Assembly: GCA_964370795.1 (NCBI GenBank)
Contig: CAYJME010000019.1
Coordinates: 1-26,139, forward strand
DNA length: 26,139 nt
Origin: JAHFOW01 sp964370795
Lineage (GTDB): Bacteria > Planctomycetota > Brocadiia > Brocadiales > Brocadiaceae
Direction of reading: 5' to 3'
The position numbers and the translations under genes were made by a program. Positions 14,468 through 23,008 of this stretch are shown piece after piece. The notes under the pieces were generated by a model. It saw only the letters and a list, made by a program, of their open reading frames with translations. It had not been told where the DNA came from and did not search any database. How positions within the stretch are numbered: position 1 is the stretch's first letter; every line of letters starts with the position of its first letter.

Positions 14468-15603
14468 CTACAGATTTCGACTCATTGGGGTAAAATAATG
14501 TGGGCCTGCTAAGACAAGAGAAATAATTACCCATGTCGCTTTATTTATATAAGAGCCTCCATCAAGTTTAAGGGGAAAGCGTCCACTCATTGATTCCGTT
14601 TTCAATATATAACAACCATCCAACTTGGCTATCTCCATGAGTGCCTCATCATCTCTTAAAACCTGAATCTCAGGCCCTTGTACCGTAAGGATTATCCAGT
14701 CAGACATTTTCGACTGACGACTGCACCCCCTGAGTCTCTCCAATGCCTTCTCTCCATTCGCCCGTGGGTGCTCGCCAAGATAACGATTCGCCTTTTCCAC
14801 TTTCTTGCACAACGCCTCATATTTCCCCTCACGATTCTCACGCATTTCCCGCGCACGAACAGGATTACACCTCAGAATATATCGAATACCTTCGTCTCCA
14901 TACACCTCTGCAAGCTCGCCATCAAATAATCCCCTCTGTATGACCCCTTTTTCAGGATGCCCACTATCTGCCGATTCTTGATCATCCCACGATCCCTTAC
15001 AAAGGTCACCTCGCCTCCTCCAAATCGCTCTGCCACCTTCCTTACCTGGGATGCAAACGTCTTTATGTCACTCGTATTGCCCGTAAATACCTCTACCGAC
15101 AGGGGTATTCCATCCCCATCACACAGTAATCCGACAACAAGAATCTTCTTCCCCTTTTTGCCGTCCCGATTTAATCCAAACGACGCAAGCGCGTTCTGCT
15201 CACCCTCCAGATAACAACTCGTCACATCGTATAAATACAAACCAGGCTTCTTCTTCCCGTGTCGCTCTTGAAAAAGACGTCCCTCTATCTTCCCCTGATT
15301 TTCGCATAGCCAATCCAGGTTCTCGTACAAATCATCTTCGTTGAACTTGTCAAGATGCAATACATCGCATGCTGCATGACTCCCCGCCAACCGCACCGCC
15401 GACAGACTCGATCCCTGATCGATTACCCTGGCTATCACTTGCCACAACGCCAGGCGAATTGCCTCTATCTCCGCCGGAGTGCATCTACTCAGGTTTGCAA
15501 TGGTACGGTGCTTTACCTTTCCCTCTTCCCGGTATGACTCGCGAAGGAGGTGTCGGGTGTACGATTTCCCCTTTTGGTTGATAGTTGAGGTGTCTACATA
15601 CAT
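14468..15603 (-). pseudogene. decayed IS1634-family (IS4 group) transposase
   Basis: The N-terminus MYVDTSTINQKGKSYTRHLLRESYR (from 15603) and the blocks LYDVTSCYLEG, GLNRDGKKGKK, GNTSDIKTFASQVRK and DRGMIKN mark an IS1634-type DDE transposase. It is broken three ways. First, EAIRLAL joins straight to WQVIARVIDQGS, where relatives have about 50 more residues. Second, after GMIKNRQIVGILKKG the frame shifts at a GGGG/AAAAA run (14944-14952 on the plus strand), the YYITAITKPQ segment is missing, and the continuation VIQRGLFDGELAEV lies in another frame. Third, after GCYILKTE homology ends, so the C-terminal catalytic Glu region is lost and about 40 unrelated residues follow to 14468. Remaining length is about 380 codons instead of about 550. 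It cannot be an active transposase. No terminal repeats were found. Confidence 0.85.
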
Positions 15604-15769
15604 AGTGGCTACTGTAATATCATACAATACATAAGCCAAAGGCTCACAAAAGAGTATGAAAATGTGCATTTTCGTACCAATACTATACCGTTTTCATTGC
15701 ATAAGAATTTCAAACCAGCCACAAAGGCACACAGGCAATAAGTTTTTTTTGTGTGTTGGATAGAGGGAC

Positions 15770-15878
15770 CAATGTCATTAAGTTAAGGATTATTTTATCT
15801 AAACAACCCCCTGAATCCCTCTAGTTTATTCTAGTCAAGGGGGACTTTTACGGCAGGTAGCTTAACTTAATGACATTG
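15770..15878. mobile_element. 109-bp MITE-like element with perfect 18-bp terminal inverted repeats
   Basis: CAATGTCATTAAGTTAAG (15770-15787) is matched exactly in reverse complement at 15861-15878. The interior holds an imperfect palindrome, CCCCCTGAATCCC against CAAGGGGGACTT. There is no open frame of note. Size and structure fit a non-autonomous miniature element mobilised by a transposase in trans. It lies 167 bp from the start of the IS1634 remnant; I see no shared ends that would prove a relation. Confidence 0.7.
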
Positions 15879-16034
15879 ATACCTGGACTCCACATTTAAG
15901 GGTTCTATTAAAAAAAATATAGGAAGGAAAATTTGGAGATACTATTGCAGTCCCCAGGCTGAACCTTCAGCCTTAAGCATATAGCCTGTAGTACCTGATG
16001 AATAACGCGATGGGCGTCCGTTTCACGGGTCATT
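15879..16034. other. spacer with small palindrome after ubiB
   Basis: No gene is seen. It contains AGGCTGAA-CC-TTCAGCCT (15956-15973), a perfect 8-bp inverted repeat without a T-run, so more likely a dispersed repeat than a terminator. With the MITE and the transposase upstream, the 431-bp gap between the transposase start and the ubiB stop contains no intact gene. Confidence 0.5.
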
Positions 16035-17723
16035 TTACAAGCGCCCCGACCGCAGAATCCCTATTGCAAGCCCCAATCCAAATATCCCGGCAAAAACAAA
16101 TCCCAGAATGCCCAGCACGGGAAAACCGTAAATGTGAGGGCCTTTGTCGGCCATGATAATCAAGGAAGAGCCAATTATCAGGGCAGAAATGACCAGGCTA
16201 AACGAAACACGATTGCTTGATTTGTCCATCTCCGATATGAATTTTGAAAGTCCCTGGTGTTCGAATTCTATCTTGAGTGTGCCCGTCTTGATTTTTTTTA
16301 CAATTTCATACGCATCTTTGGGTACTATTTTGAGGATTTCAAGTAATTCAGCCGTATAAAGGGCAACATCCTTTATGATACGTTTTGGGTCGTGTCGTTC
16401 CTGCACGAGTTTCTCTACAAACGGCCTGGTATGGGCGATGGTGTTGAATTCCGGGTCTAACTGCCGGGCAACGCCATCAATAGTGGCAAGGGCCTTAATA
16501 AGTATCTGGAATTGCGGTGGAATTTTAAGCTTGTGCCGTGTCATTAATTCGACGGCCTGTTGCAGCATGGTGGAAATATCCACCTGCTTTAAAGGAATGT
16601 CGTAATACCGTTCCACAAAATCGCTGAGATTGTGTTTGAAATCCCGTAAAGATTCTTCCTGAACAGATGAACCTAATTTCTCCATGGTCTTTACGATACC
16701 ATTTATATTCTTCATAGACACGGCAATCAGGAGATTAATAATGATATCGCGTGTTTCTTCATCAAGCCTGCCGACAATGCCGAAATCCACAAAAGCGGCT
16801 GCGTTGTTGGGGAGGATAAAGATATTCCCCGGATGGGGATCTGCGTGAAAGAATCCGTCAATAAATATCTGCTGGAGGATGGCGTTGGCGCCATTTGCTG
16901 CGACTGCCTGCCTTTCCTCATAGGGATGATCCTGGCTTAAGTAGTCATTCAAACGAATGCCTTTGATTTCTTCCGTCGTGACAATCTTCGACCTCGTATA
17001 TTCCCAGAAGACCTTTGGAATATAAACGGTTGTGCTATCCTTGAAATTCCTGCGGAATTTATCGATATTATGCGCCTCATAGGTAAAATCAATTTCTTTC
17101 GTAATTACCTTAGAGAATTCATCAACGATAGCAACTGGGTCGAATACCCTGATGTCCTGCATATACCGATTGGCCAGATTTGCCAGGGTATAAAGGATAT
17201 CGATGTCCGTTTCGATCATCTTGCGTATATCGGGCCGTTGCACCTTTACCACGACGTGCTCACCCGTTTTGAGTTGCGCCCGGTGCACCTGACCTAATGA
17301 GGCTGCGGCAAGCGGCGTCGGGTCAAGAGCAGAAAACAGCTCCTCCGGGTTACACCTGAACGATTCTTTTATCTGTTTTTTAACATCTTCATAGTTAAAG
17401 GGGGGAACGCTGTCCTGGAGTTTCCCGAGCTCATCGCAAAGGTCCATGGGAATCAGGTCGGGGCGTACACTCAGGATTTGTCCAAATTTTATAAATGTGG
17501 GACCGAGTTCTTCCAGTACCTTTCGGAGCCGTACGGCGCGGGATTCCTGTGGTTCTGTAAATCTCCGTAGTATACGGATCTTGATGATACCCCTTCCAAT
17601 GATATGTTCCTCCAGACGAAGCTGCTGGACAACAAAACCGAAACCATGCTTGGTCAGTATCTTGAGTATCTTGTTGAGACGTCGTATATCCCGTATTTTT
17701 TGGCCTATTTTCCTGAATTGCAT
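16035..17723 (-). CDS. UbiB/AarF/ABC1-family atypical kinase
   Basis: Membrane-bound protein-kinase-like ATPase whose relatives support quinone biosynthesis or lipid homeostasis. The 562 residues show all family signatures: KxGQ in GPTFIKFGQILSVRPDLIP (about 74-92), the Ala-rich loop AAASLGQVHRA (about 139-149), the ATP-site Lys in VVVKVQRP (about 160), HADPHPGN (293-300) and the metal-binding DFG (313-315). Two C-terminal hydrophobic segments (about 505-525 and 530-553) anchor it in the membrane, as in UbiB. It stands alone, flanked by repeats on both sides, and no quinone genes are near. The exact substrate cannot be told from sequence, so no gene symbol is given. Confidence 0.93.
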   Translation of the reverse strand: MQFRKIGQKIRDIRRLNKILKILTKHGFGFVVQQLRLEEHIIGRGIIKIRILRRFTEPQESRAVRLRKVLEELGPTFIKFGQILSVRPDLIPMDLCDELGKLQDSVPPFNYEDVKKQIKESFRCNPEELFSALDPTPLAAASLGQVHRAQLKTGEHVVVKVQRPDIRKMIETDIDILYTLANLANRYMQDIRVFDPVAIVDEFSKVITKEIDFTYEAHNIDKFRRNFKDSTTVYIPKVFWEYTRSKIVTTEEIKGIRLNDYLSQDHPYEERQAVAANGANAILQQIFIDGFFHADPHPGNIFILPNNAAAFVDFGIVGRLDEETRDIIINLLIAVSMKNINGIVKTMEKLGSSVQEESLRDFKHNLSDFVERYYDIPLKQVDISTMLQQAVELMTRHKLKIPPQFQILIKALATIDGVARQLDPEFNTIAHTRPFVEKLVQERHDPKRIIKDVALYTAELLEILKIVPKDAYEIVKKIKTGTLKIEFEHQGLSKFISEMDKSSNRVSFSLVISALIIGSSLIIMADKGPHIYGFPVLGILGFVFAGIFGLGLAIGILRSGRL

Positions 17724-17790
17724 GTATTACTCTGTATTATATTTACCAAGGATTGTTACGGAATTATATTAAATGAGGCCTTACGGCGAC

Positions 17791-17872
17791 TGGTAGGAGC
17801 CGTCTCCTGACGGCGATGGACATGCCCACTGGCGAGCAAACTCCGGTCGCCAACAGGAGTTGGTTCCTACCA
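17791..17872. repeat. 82-bp element with TGGTAGGA terminal inverted repeats
   Basis: TGGTAGGAGCC on the left is matched by GGTTCCTACCA on the right (10 of 11 bases complementary). Inside are GCCGTC/GACGGC (17799-17814), a perfect 6-bp hairpin, and GGCGA/TCGCC around CTCCGG. The left end is identical to the partial copy at 11591-11614. It looks like a small palindromic dispersed element. Confidence 0.6.
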
Positions 17873-17891
17873 AAAATTTTGAAATTATCTA

Positions 17892-17993
17892 GTTCTCAGG
17901 CTCTGGCCTGGGAACTCACTTATTCGTAAAGCTCCGCTCCACGCAAAGCTGGGGCTTTGTCAACAATTGCGTTCCCAAACAGAGTCTGGGAAC
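17892..17993. repeat. paired GTTCCCA palindromes
   Basis: GTTCTCAGGC is mirrored by GCCTGGGAAC (17892-17915, 9 of 10), and GTTCCCA by TGGGAAC (17971-17993, perfect). Between them AAAGCTCC and GGGGCTTT form a third imperfect pair. The three together look like one compound palindromic repeat. Confidence 0.5.
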
Positions 17994-18025
17994 GATCCGA
18001 TAAGTTTGAAATTCCTGTACATCAA

Positions 18026-18105
18026 GTTGGTAGGTCAACCGTCCTGTTGACCAAATCAAAACCAACAAACAGATACAGGACAAGCGAGACGCTTGTCCTA
18101 CCAAC
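18026..18105. repeat. 80-bp element with GTTGGTAGG terminal inverted repeats
   Basis: GTTGGTAGG (18026-18034) and CCTACCAAC (18097-18105) are perfect inverted ends. Two perfect hairpins are nested inside: GGTCAAC/GTTGACC (18033-18052) and AGGACAAGCG/CGCTTGTCCT with a 3-base loop (18077-18099). The size and layout mirror the element 153 bp to the left, though the interiors differ. Confidence 0.6.
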
Positions 18106-18160
18106 ACCGCCTCATAACCCGCTTAATTAAAATGAGAATTCCTATGCAACGAACTTACCG

Positions 18161-19612
18161 CTAACCTTTGATCACACACATCGGCCTTAGTTGAACTATC
18201 TTTCTGCTAATTCCAGCATGTTCTACGATATCAACAACCTCGGTAACGTCCTTATATGCCTCGGAGAGTTCTTCGTCAAGGGTGGCACGGCTATCGGCAC
18301 GGACGAGGATGCCTTTATCCTTCATCTCCTGAGCAATACTTCGGCCTTTGGCCGTCTTTAATGCCTGATTTCTGCTCATGACCCTTCCCGCGCCATGACA
18401 CGTGCTCCCAAAGGTGTCTTCGTATGCCTTCTCAGTACCTACCAACACATACGAACAACGTCCCATATCACCCGGTATCAGCACGGGTTGTCCAACGGCC
18501 TTGTATGCATCCGGGGTATTTGGATGGTTGGGAGGAAATGCGCGTGTTGCGCCCTTACGATGTACGCATAAGCGTTTTTTCTCGCCATCGACAATATGTT
18601 CTTCGATCTTTGCAATATTATGGCACACATCATAAACCAGCGATATGCGAGATTCCGCCGGGCTTATGTTGAGCGTTCTCTCAAAGGATTCTCTTACCCA
18701 GTGGGTAATCATCTGCCGGTTGGCAAAGGCGTAGTTGGCAGCACAGGCCATTACTGCCAGGTATTCTTTTCCCTCCGGTGAATTAATGGGCGCACAACAG
18801 AGCTGGCGGTCGGGGAGTTCAATGTCATATTTACGGGCAGCGTCAATCATGACACGGATGTAATCGTCACAAATCTGGTAACCAAGTCCCCGTGAACCTG
18901 TGTGGACCACGATAGTAATAGCATCCTTCTCAAGTCCCAGCACGCGGGCAACCGCTTCGTCATAGACTTCTGATACGTAGCCAACCTCGACAAAGTGATT
19001 CCCGGAACCCAGGGTGCCTAACTGTGCCTTGCCACGTTCCAGGGCACGGTCTGAAACCAGTTCAGGGTTGGCGCCCGGAATACATCCCTTTTCTTCGATA
19101 TGATCCAGGTCTTCCCTGTTACCAAATCCCTGTGCAATTGCCCATACAGCGCCGTTTTTAAGCACATTTTTTCTGTCTTGTTGCGATAATTTCATATCCT
19201 TGCGATGTGATCCAACGCCCGATGGGATATTAATAAAGAGATTGTTTACCAGTGATTCCAATTTGTTGGCAATATCCGGATGATTCAACCCTGTCCTGAG
19301 TAACCGCACGCCACAGTTGATATCATATCCGACGCCGCCGGGAGACACGACGCCCTCGTCTAAATCAAATGCAGCAACTCCTCCAATGGGAAATCCATAT
19401 CCCCAGTGGATATCAGGCATTGCCAGTGAATGTCCAATAATTCCCGGAAGGTGCGCAACATTAATCACCTGCTGCAAGCTCTCATCCTTCTGGATCTCTG
19501 TCAGCATGTGTTCATCAGCGTATATAATCCCATCCACGCGCATCTTGCCTTCCCGCGGAATACGCCAACGGTAGGCGTCTATTTTTTGAATTTTATATTT
19601 ATCGTCTCCCAT
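18161..19612 (-). CDS. rtcB: RNA-splicing ligase RtcB
   Basis: GTP- and Mn-dependent ligase joining RNA 2',3'-cyclic phosphate (or 3'-phosphate) ends to 5'-OH ends, for tRNA or rRNA repair. The 483 residues are full length. Metal-site motifs include GGVGYDINCGVRLL (D97, C100), GSGNHFVEVG and VVHTGSRGLG; RKGATRAFPPNHP and PGDMGRCSYVLVG follow, and the His of CHGAGR (about 406) fits the guanylated His. The ATG is preceded by AAAGGAG. It lies 18 bp after the archease gene, its known activator, so the two are clearly an operon, at the end of the minus-strand stress block. Confidence 0.97.
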   Translation of the reverse strand: MGDDKYKIQKIDAYRWRIPREGKMRVDGIIYADEHMLTEIQKDESLQQVINVAHLPGIIGHSLAMPDIHWGYGFPIGGVAAFDLDEGVVSPGGVGYDINCGVRLLRTGLNHPDIANKLESLVNNLFINIPSGVGSHRKDMKLSQQDRKNVLKNGAVWAIAQGFGNREDLDHIEEKGCIPGANPELVSDRALERGKAQLGTLGSGNHFVEVGYVSEVYDEAVARVLGLEKDAITIVVHTGSRGLGYQICDDYIRVMIDAARKYDIELPDRQLCCAPINSPEGKEYLAVMACAANYAFANRQMITHWVRESFERTLNISPAESRISLVYDVCHNIAKIEEHIVDGEKKRLCVHRKGATRAFPPNHPNTPDAYKAVGQPVLIPGDMGRCSYVLVGTEKAYEDTFGSTCHGAGRVMSRNQALKTAKGRSIAQEMKDKGILVRADSRATLDEELSEAYKDVTEVVDIVEHAGISRKIVQLRPMCVIKG

Positions 19613-19630
19613 AGAGACTCCTTTCTCTGT

Positions 19631-20047
19631 TTAAAGATCAAATATGATACGCCCTTGCCACTGGCTATCCTTCTGGATAATTGATAAGTTATGGTAAGTA
19701 ACCGCCTTCATCTCCGTCTTTATTACATGGATGCCATCTTTGTATCTCTCACCTCGAACAATCGCATCTAATTGAGTATCGGTAATGTTTGTAATAGTAA
19801 AATCTTTAAACAGGAGACCTTTTACGTCATGTAAGTAGAGTAACTCGCTTAACCAATTGACCAGGAGTTGCTCTCTATCCATCCCCGAAACGCTTATTCT
19901 ATATTCATCCTTGTTCTTTACGTTCGACAGGTCTGCAATAATATCGAACATGGCAAATGCCGCATTGGAGAAGAGTTCTTTCAATGAGTCGCCAAATACG
20001 TCAATTCCGATATCTGCCGTGTGGTCAATGAGAATATATTTAGGCAT
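19631..20047 (-). CDS. archease, RtcB activator
   Basis: Small protein that speeds RtcB guanylation and multiple turnover. The 138 residues are typical. The metal-binding signature DHTADIGIDVFGDSLKELFSNAAFAMFDIIAD (split here: DHTADIGIDVFG at 8-19) and the C-terminal AVTYHNLSI ... GRIIFDL, with the terminal Asp, are the archease hallmarks. It directly precedes rtcB. The gap to the universal stress gene upstream is 57 bp. Confidence 0.94.
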   Translation of the reverse strand: MPKYILIDHTADIGIDVFGDSLKELFSNAAFAMFDIIADLSNVKNKDEYRISVSGMDREQLLVNWLSELLYLHDVKGLLFKDFTITNITDTQLDAIVRGERYKDGIHVIKTEMKAVTYHNLSIIQKDSQWQGRIIFDL

Positions 20048-20104
20048 AGGTGTTTCTTTAAATAAAAACTTGTTTCGTTGCTGAACAACGATTCAGGCGA
20101 CCCA

Positions 20105-20566
20105 TCAGGGCATGACAAAATCGTGTTCGGGATGTCTGACTGTAAGCACCGGACACGGCGACTTGCGTACAACTTTTTCTGCCACACTGCCCATAATTGC
20201 ATGAGACAACCCCGTTCTCCCATGAGTGCCAATCACAATCATATCAATCTTGTAATCCCTGGCCGCCGTAATGATCTCGGTGAACGGGACACCCTGAATA
20301 ACAATGGCTTCAACTGATATCTTGCCTTTTGTCTCTTCGCTAACACACTTGAGGAGTCGTGCCCGTAACTTTTCAATGGTTTCTTTATCTACAATATTGA
20401 TATTATACAGGTCGGGATCGTTAATATCATAGAAACGGATATCAAGCACATGCATCAGATAAAGTTTTGCCTGATATTTTTCTGCAAACTCTATGGCGTA
20501 GTGGAGCGCCTTTTCAGAATACACAGAGTAATCAACCGGGCAGAGTACGTTTTTTATGTTAATCAT
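20105..20566 (-). CDS. universal stress protein (UspA family)
   Basis: Single Usp domain of 153 residues in the ATP-binding subgroup. It begins NVLCPVDYSVYSEKALHYAIEFA, and the nucleotide loop GTHGRTGLSHAIMGSVAEKVVRKSPCPVL matches G-2x-G-9x-G-S. Usp proteins bind ATP and help cells endure stress, by mechanisms that vary. A strong ribosome site AAGGAGGAAGG precedes the ATG. It lies between lon and archease on the same strand, 73 bp after lon. Confidence 0.94.
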   Translation of the reverse strand: MINIKNVLCPVDYSVYSEKALHYAIEFAEKYQAKLYLMHVLDIRFYDINDPDLYNINIVDKETIEKLRARLLKCVSEETKGKISVEAIVIQGVPFTEIITAARDYKIDMIVIGTHGRTGLSHAIMGSVAEKVVRKSPCPVLTVRHPEHDFVMP

Positions 20567-20639
20567 ACACCTTCCTCCTTAAAATATTTGTGAATTAAGC
20601 ATTTCGTTGTTTTTTCTCGTATCAAAAAGCCAGATATTA

Positions 20640-22988
20640 CTATTTACTCATTAATACAACATCCAGCGCCTCATCGATTTTTTGAATATACACACACTGT
20701 ATTTTTTCACGGATTTCTTTTTCGGTTTCCTCATAATCCTCCTTGTTCTTTAAGGGGAGTACGATTGTTTTTACCCCTGCCCTGATAGCTGCAAGCACCT
20801 TCTCTTTTACCCCGCCAATGGGTAACATATTTCCCGTCAGGGTAATTTCCCCGGTAAGCGCCACTTCCCTTCGTGCAGGCCTCCCGGTAAGTAGAGAGAC
20901 GAGCGCCATGCACATGGCGATGCCGGCAGAGGGGCCGTCCTTCGGTATAGCCCCGGAAGGGACGTGAATATGGATTTCCGAGTTATCATAGAAATTTTCG
21001 TCAATACCCAGTCTTTTCGCATTGCTTCGGATATAGCTCAGGGCGGCAATGGCAGATTCCTGCATAACATCGCCCAGTTGTCCTGTAAGGGTCAACTCTT
21101 TTTCGCCTTTCATCTGGGACGCTTCAATAAAGATAATATCTCCACCCGTTTCTGTCCAGGCAAGGCCGGTTACCACTCCAACACGGTCTTCTTCATCAGT
21201 TACCTGGTAGAAAAACTTTCTTGGTCCGAGGAATTTCTCAATATATTCTGTCGTTATTTCTTTTGTGACCTGTTCGTTAGCAACAATCTCTTTTGCAATC
21301 TTCCTGCAAATCGAAGCAATTTCCCGTTCAAGATTTCTCAGCCCCGCCTCCCGTGTATAATCCAGAATAATTTTGTAAATGGCCTGATCGTGAAACATAA
21401 CGGGATTATTCTCCAGTCCATTTTCTTTAATCTGCTTGGGAATCAGAAATTGCCTCGCTATTTTTAATTTTTCATCCTCACTATATCCCGGAAGGTATAT
21501 AACCTCCATCCTGTCCCTCAAAGCGGTATGAACGGTATCAAGGATATTAGCCGTTGTAATAAACAATACGTTCGAAAGGTCAAATGGCACATCAAGATAA
21601 TGGTCAACAAAACTGAAGTTTTGTTCCGGATCCAAGACCTCCAGCAGGGCAGAGGCGGGATCTCCCCTGAAATCTATCCCGATTTTATCGATTTCATCAA
21701 GCATGAATATGGGATTGCTATAACCTACACGGCAAATCTCCTGCATAATACGCCCGGGTAACGCCCCGACATAGGTACGCCGGTGTCCCCGAATTTCCGC
21801 CTCATCGCGGATACCTCCCAGGGAGATGCGGATAAACTTTCGTCCCATGGCACGCGCGATTGATTTTCCCAATGACGTTTTTCCTGTCCCCGGCGGACCG
21901 CAAAAACAAAGGATAGGACCCTTGAGTTTCTCTTTTAATTTATGTACGGCAAGAAATTCGAGGATACGTTCCTTTACCTTCCTGAGGCCATAATGATCCT
22001 CATCCAGAATTTTTGCAGCCTGATGGATGTCCAGGGTATCAGCAGTCTTTTTATTCCATGGAATGCTCGTAAGATAATCGAGATAGGTACGGGCAACAGG
22101 ATATTCAGCCGACACCGGATTAATATTTCTCAACCGTTCCAATTCCTTCATTGCCACTTCTTCAACCTCCTTTGGCATTTTTACTTCTTTAATCTTTTCT
22201 TCCAGTTTATTGAGTTCTTCCAGGTACGGGTCTTCCTCCCCCAGTTCCTTCTGGATGGCCTTTAACTGCTCCCGCAGGAAGTATTCCCGCTGGGTTTTGG
22301 TCATCTCTTTGGCGACTTCTTCATCGATCTTTCCCCGCACCTCTCTCAGTTGCACTTCATTGTTCAGATAATGGAAGACAATCCGTAGCCGTTTCTGCGG
22401 TTCTATCATTTCTAATAGCTTTTGTTTCTCGTCCACCGACAAATCCAGATAAACAGCAACCAAATCTGACAGCGTTGAGGGATTATTGATCGTATCGATC
22501 ATTGAAATAATATCCTTCGGAAGCGCCTTTCCCAGCATGGCGCTCAGTTTAAAGAGCGTTTTAACGCTTTGAATGAGCACATCAATAGTTTCTGTTTTTT
22601 CTGCAAATTCCCGAATTTCCTCTACCTGCGCTTTATAATACGGTTTCGGCTGGAGATACTCTACAATCCTTATGCGCGCCACGCCTTCAATGAGGACCTT
22701 TATTGTGTTGGATGTAGATTCATATACCTCGATAATCTTTGCCGCTGTTCCCACATTATAAAGGTCTGTTGATACCGGTATTGCTACGTCATATCGGAGT
22801 GTTACAATGCCAATAAGTTCTTTTTTACTCATGGCCTCATTTATCGCACGCACCAGCATTTCGTCATCCAGCGATAATGGGCCAATCAGGTGCGGGAAAA
22901 ATACTTCACCCCTGAGTGGAATAATGTTAATAATTTCTGGAAGGGTGCCATCTTCACGTTTATGAACAGAAAACTTTGCTTTATCCAT
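20640..22988 (-). CDS. lon: ATP-dependent protease Lon
   Basis: Soluble AAA+ serine protease that degrades misfolded and regulatory proteins. The 782 residues contain the N-terminal substrate domain (from IIPLRGEVFFPHLIGPL), a coiled-coil region (about 215-285), Walker A GPPGTGKT (364-371), Walker B IFMLDEID (about 427-434), and the protease domain with the catalytic Ser in KDGPSAGIAM (S687) and Lys in GGVKEKVLAA (K730), 43 residues apart as in E. coli. It starts 20 bp after the GGDEF gene, so it is probably cotranscribed from ftsH. No heat-shock promoter was seen directly upstream. Confidence 0.98.
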   Translation of the reverse strand: MDKAKFSVHKREDGTLPEIINIIPLRGEVFFPHLIGPLSLDDEMLVRAINEAMSKKELIGIVTLRYDVAIPVSTDLYNVGTAAKIIEVYESTSNTIKVLIEGVARIRIVEYLQPKPYYKAQVEEIREFAEKTETIDVLIQSVKTLFKLSAMLGKALPKDIISMIDTINNPSTLSDLVAVYLDLSVDEKQKLLEMIEPQKRLRIVFHYLNNEVQLREVRGKIDEEVAKEMTKTQREYFLREQLKAIQKELGEEDPYLEELNKLEEKIKEVKMPKEVEEVAMKELERLRNINPVSAEYPVARTYLDYLTSIPWNKKTADTLDIHQAAKILDEDHYGLRKVKERILEFLAVHKLKEKLKGPILCFCGPPGTGKTSLGKSIARAMGRKFIRISLGGIRDEAEIRGHRRTYVGALPGRIMQEICRVGYSNPIFMLDEIDKIGIDFRGDPASALLEVLDPEQNFSFVDHYLDVPFDLSNVLFITTANILDTVHTALRDRMEVIYLPGYSEDEKLKIARQFLIPKQIKENGLENNPVMFHDQAIYKIILDYTREAGLRNLEREIASICRKIAKEIVANEQVTKEITTEYIEKFLGPRKFFYQVTDEEDRVGVVTGLAWTETGGDIIFIEASQMKGEKELTLTGQLGDVMQESAIAALSYIRSNAKRLGIDENFYDNSEIHIHVPSGAIPKDGPSAGIAMCMALVSLLTGRPARREVALTGEITLTGNMLPIGGVKEKVLAAIRAGVKTIVLPLKNKEDYEETEKEIREKIQCVYIQKIDEALDVVLMSK

Positions 22989-23008
22989 AGTTCCCAGTAT
23001 ATTTCAAG

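Larger units (their letters stand above)
17724..18160. other. 437-bp gene-free spacer made largely of palindromic repeats
   Basis: It contains two 80-82-bp elements with TGGTAGG ends (17791-17872 and 18026-18105) and between them a pair of GTTCCCA-type palindromes (17892-17915, 17971-17993). A 63-codon minus-strand frame crosses these repeats and is not credible as a gene. The ubiB promoter should lie in the 67 bp between its start and the first element; no consensus is obvious. Confidence 0.7.

Noticed and set aside
14872..14960. Programmed -1 frameshift in the transposase at AAAAAGGGG
   Set aside because: The slippery heptamer is not in the right phase, a protein segment is missing at the same place, and IS1634 transposases are normally single frames; mutation is simpler.
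17916..18107. 63-codon minus-strand frame upstream of ubiB
   Set aside because: It is composed of palindromic repeat DNA, has no ribosome site and no recognisable protein features.
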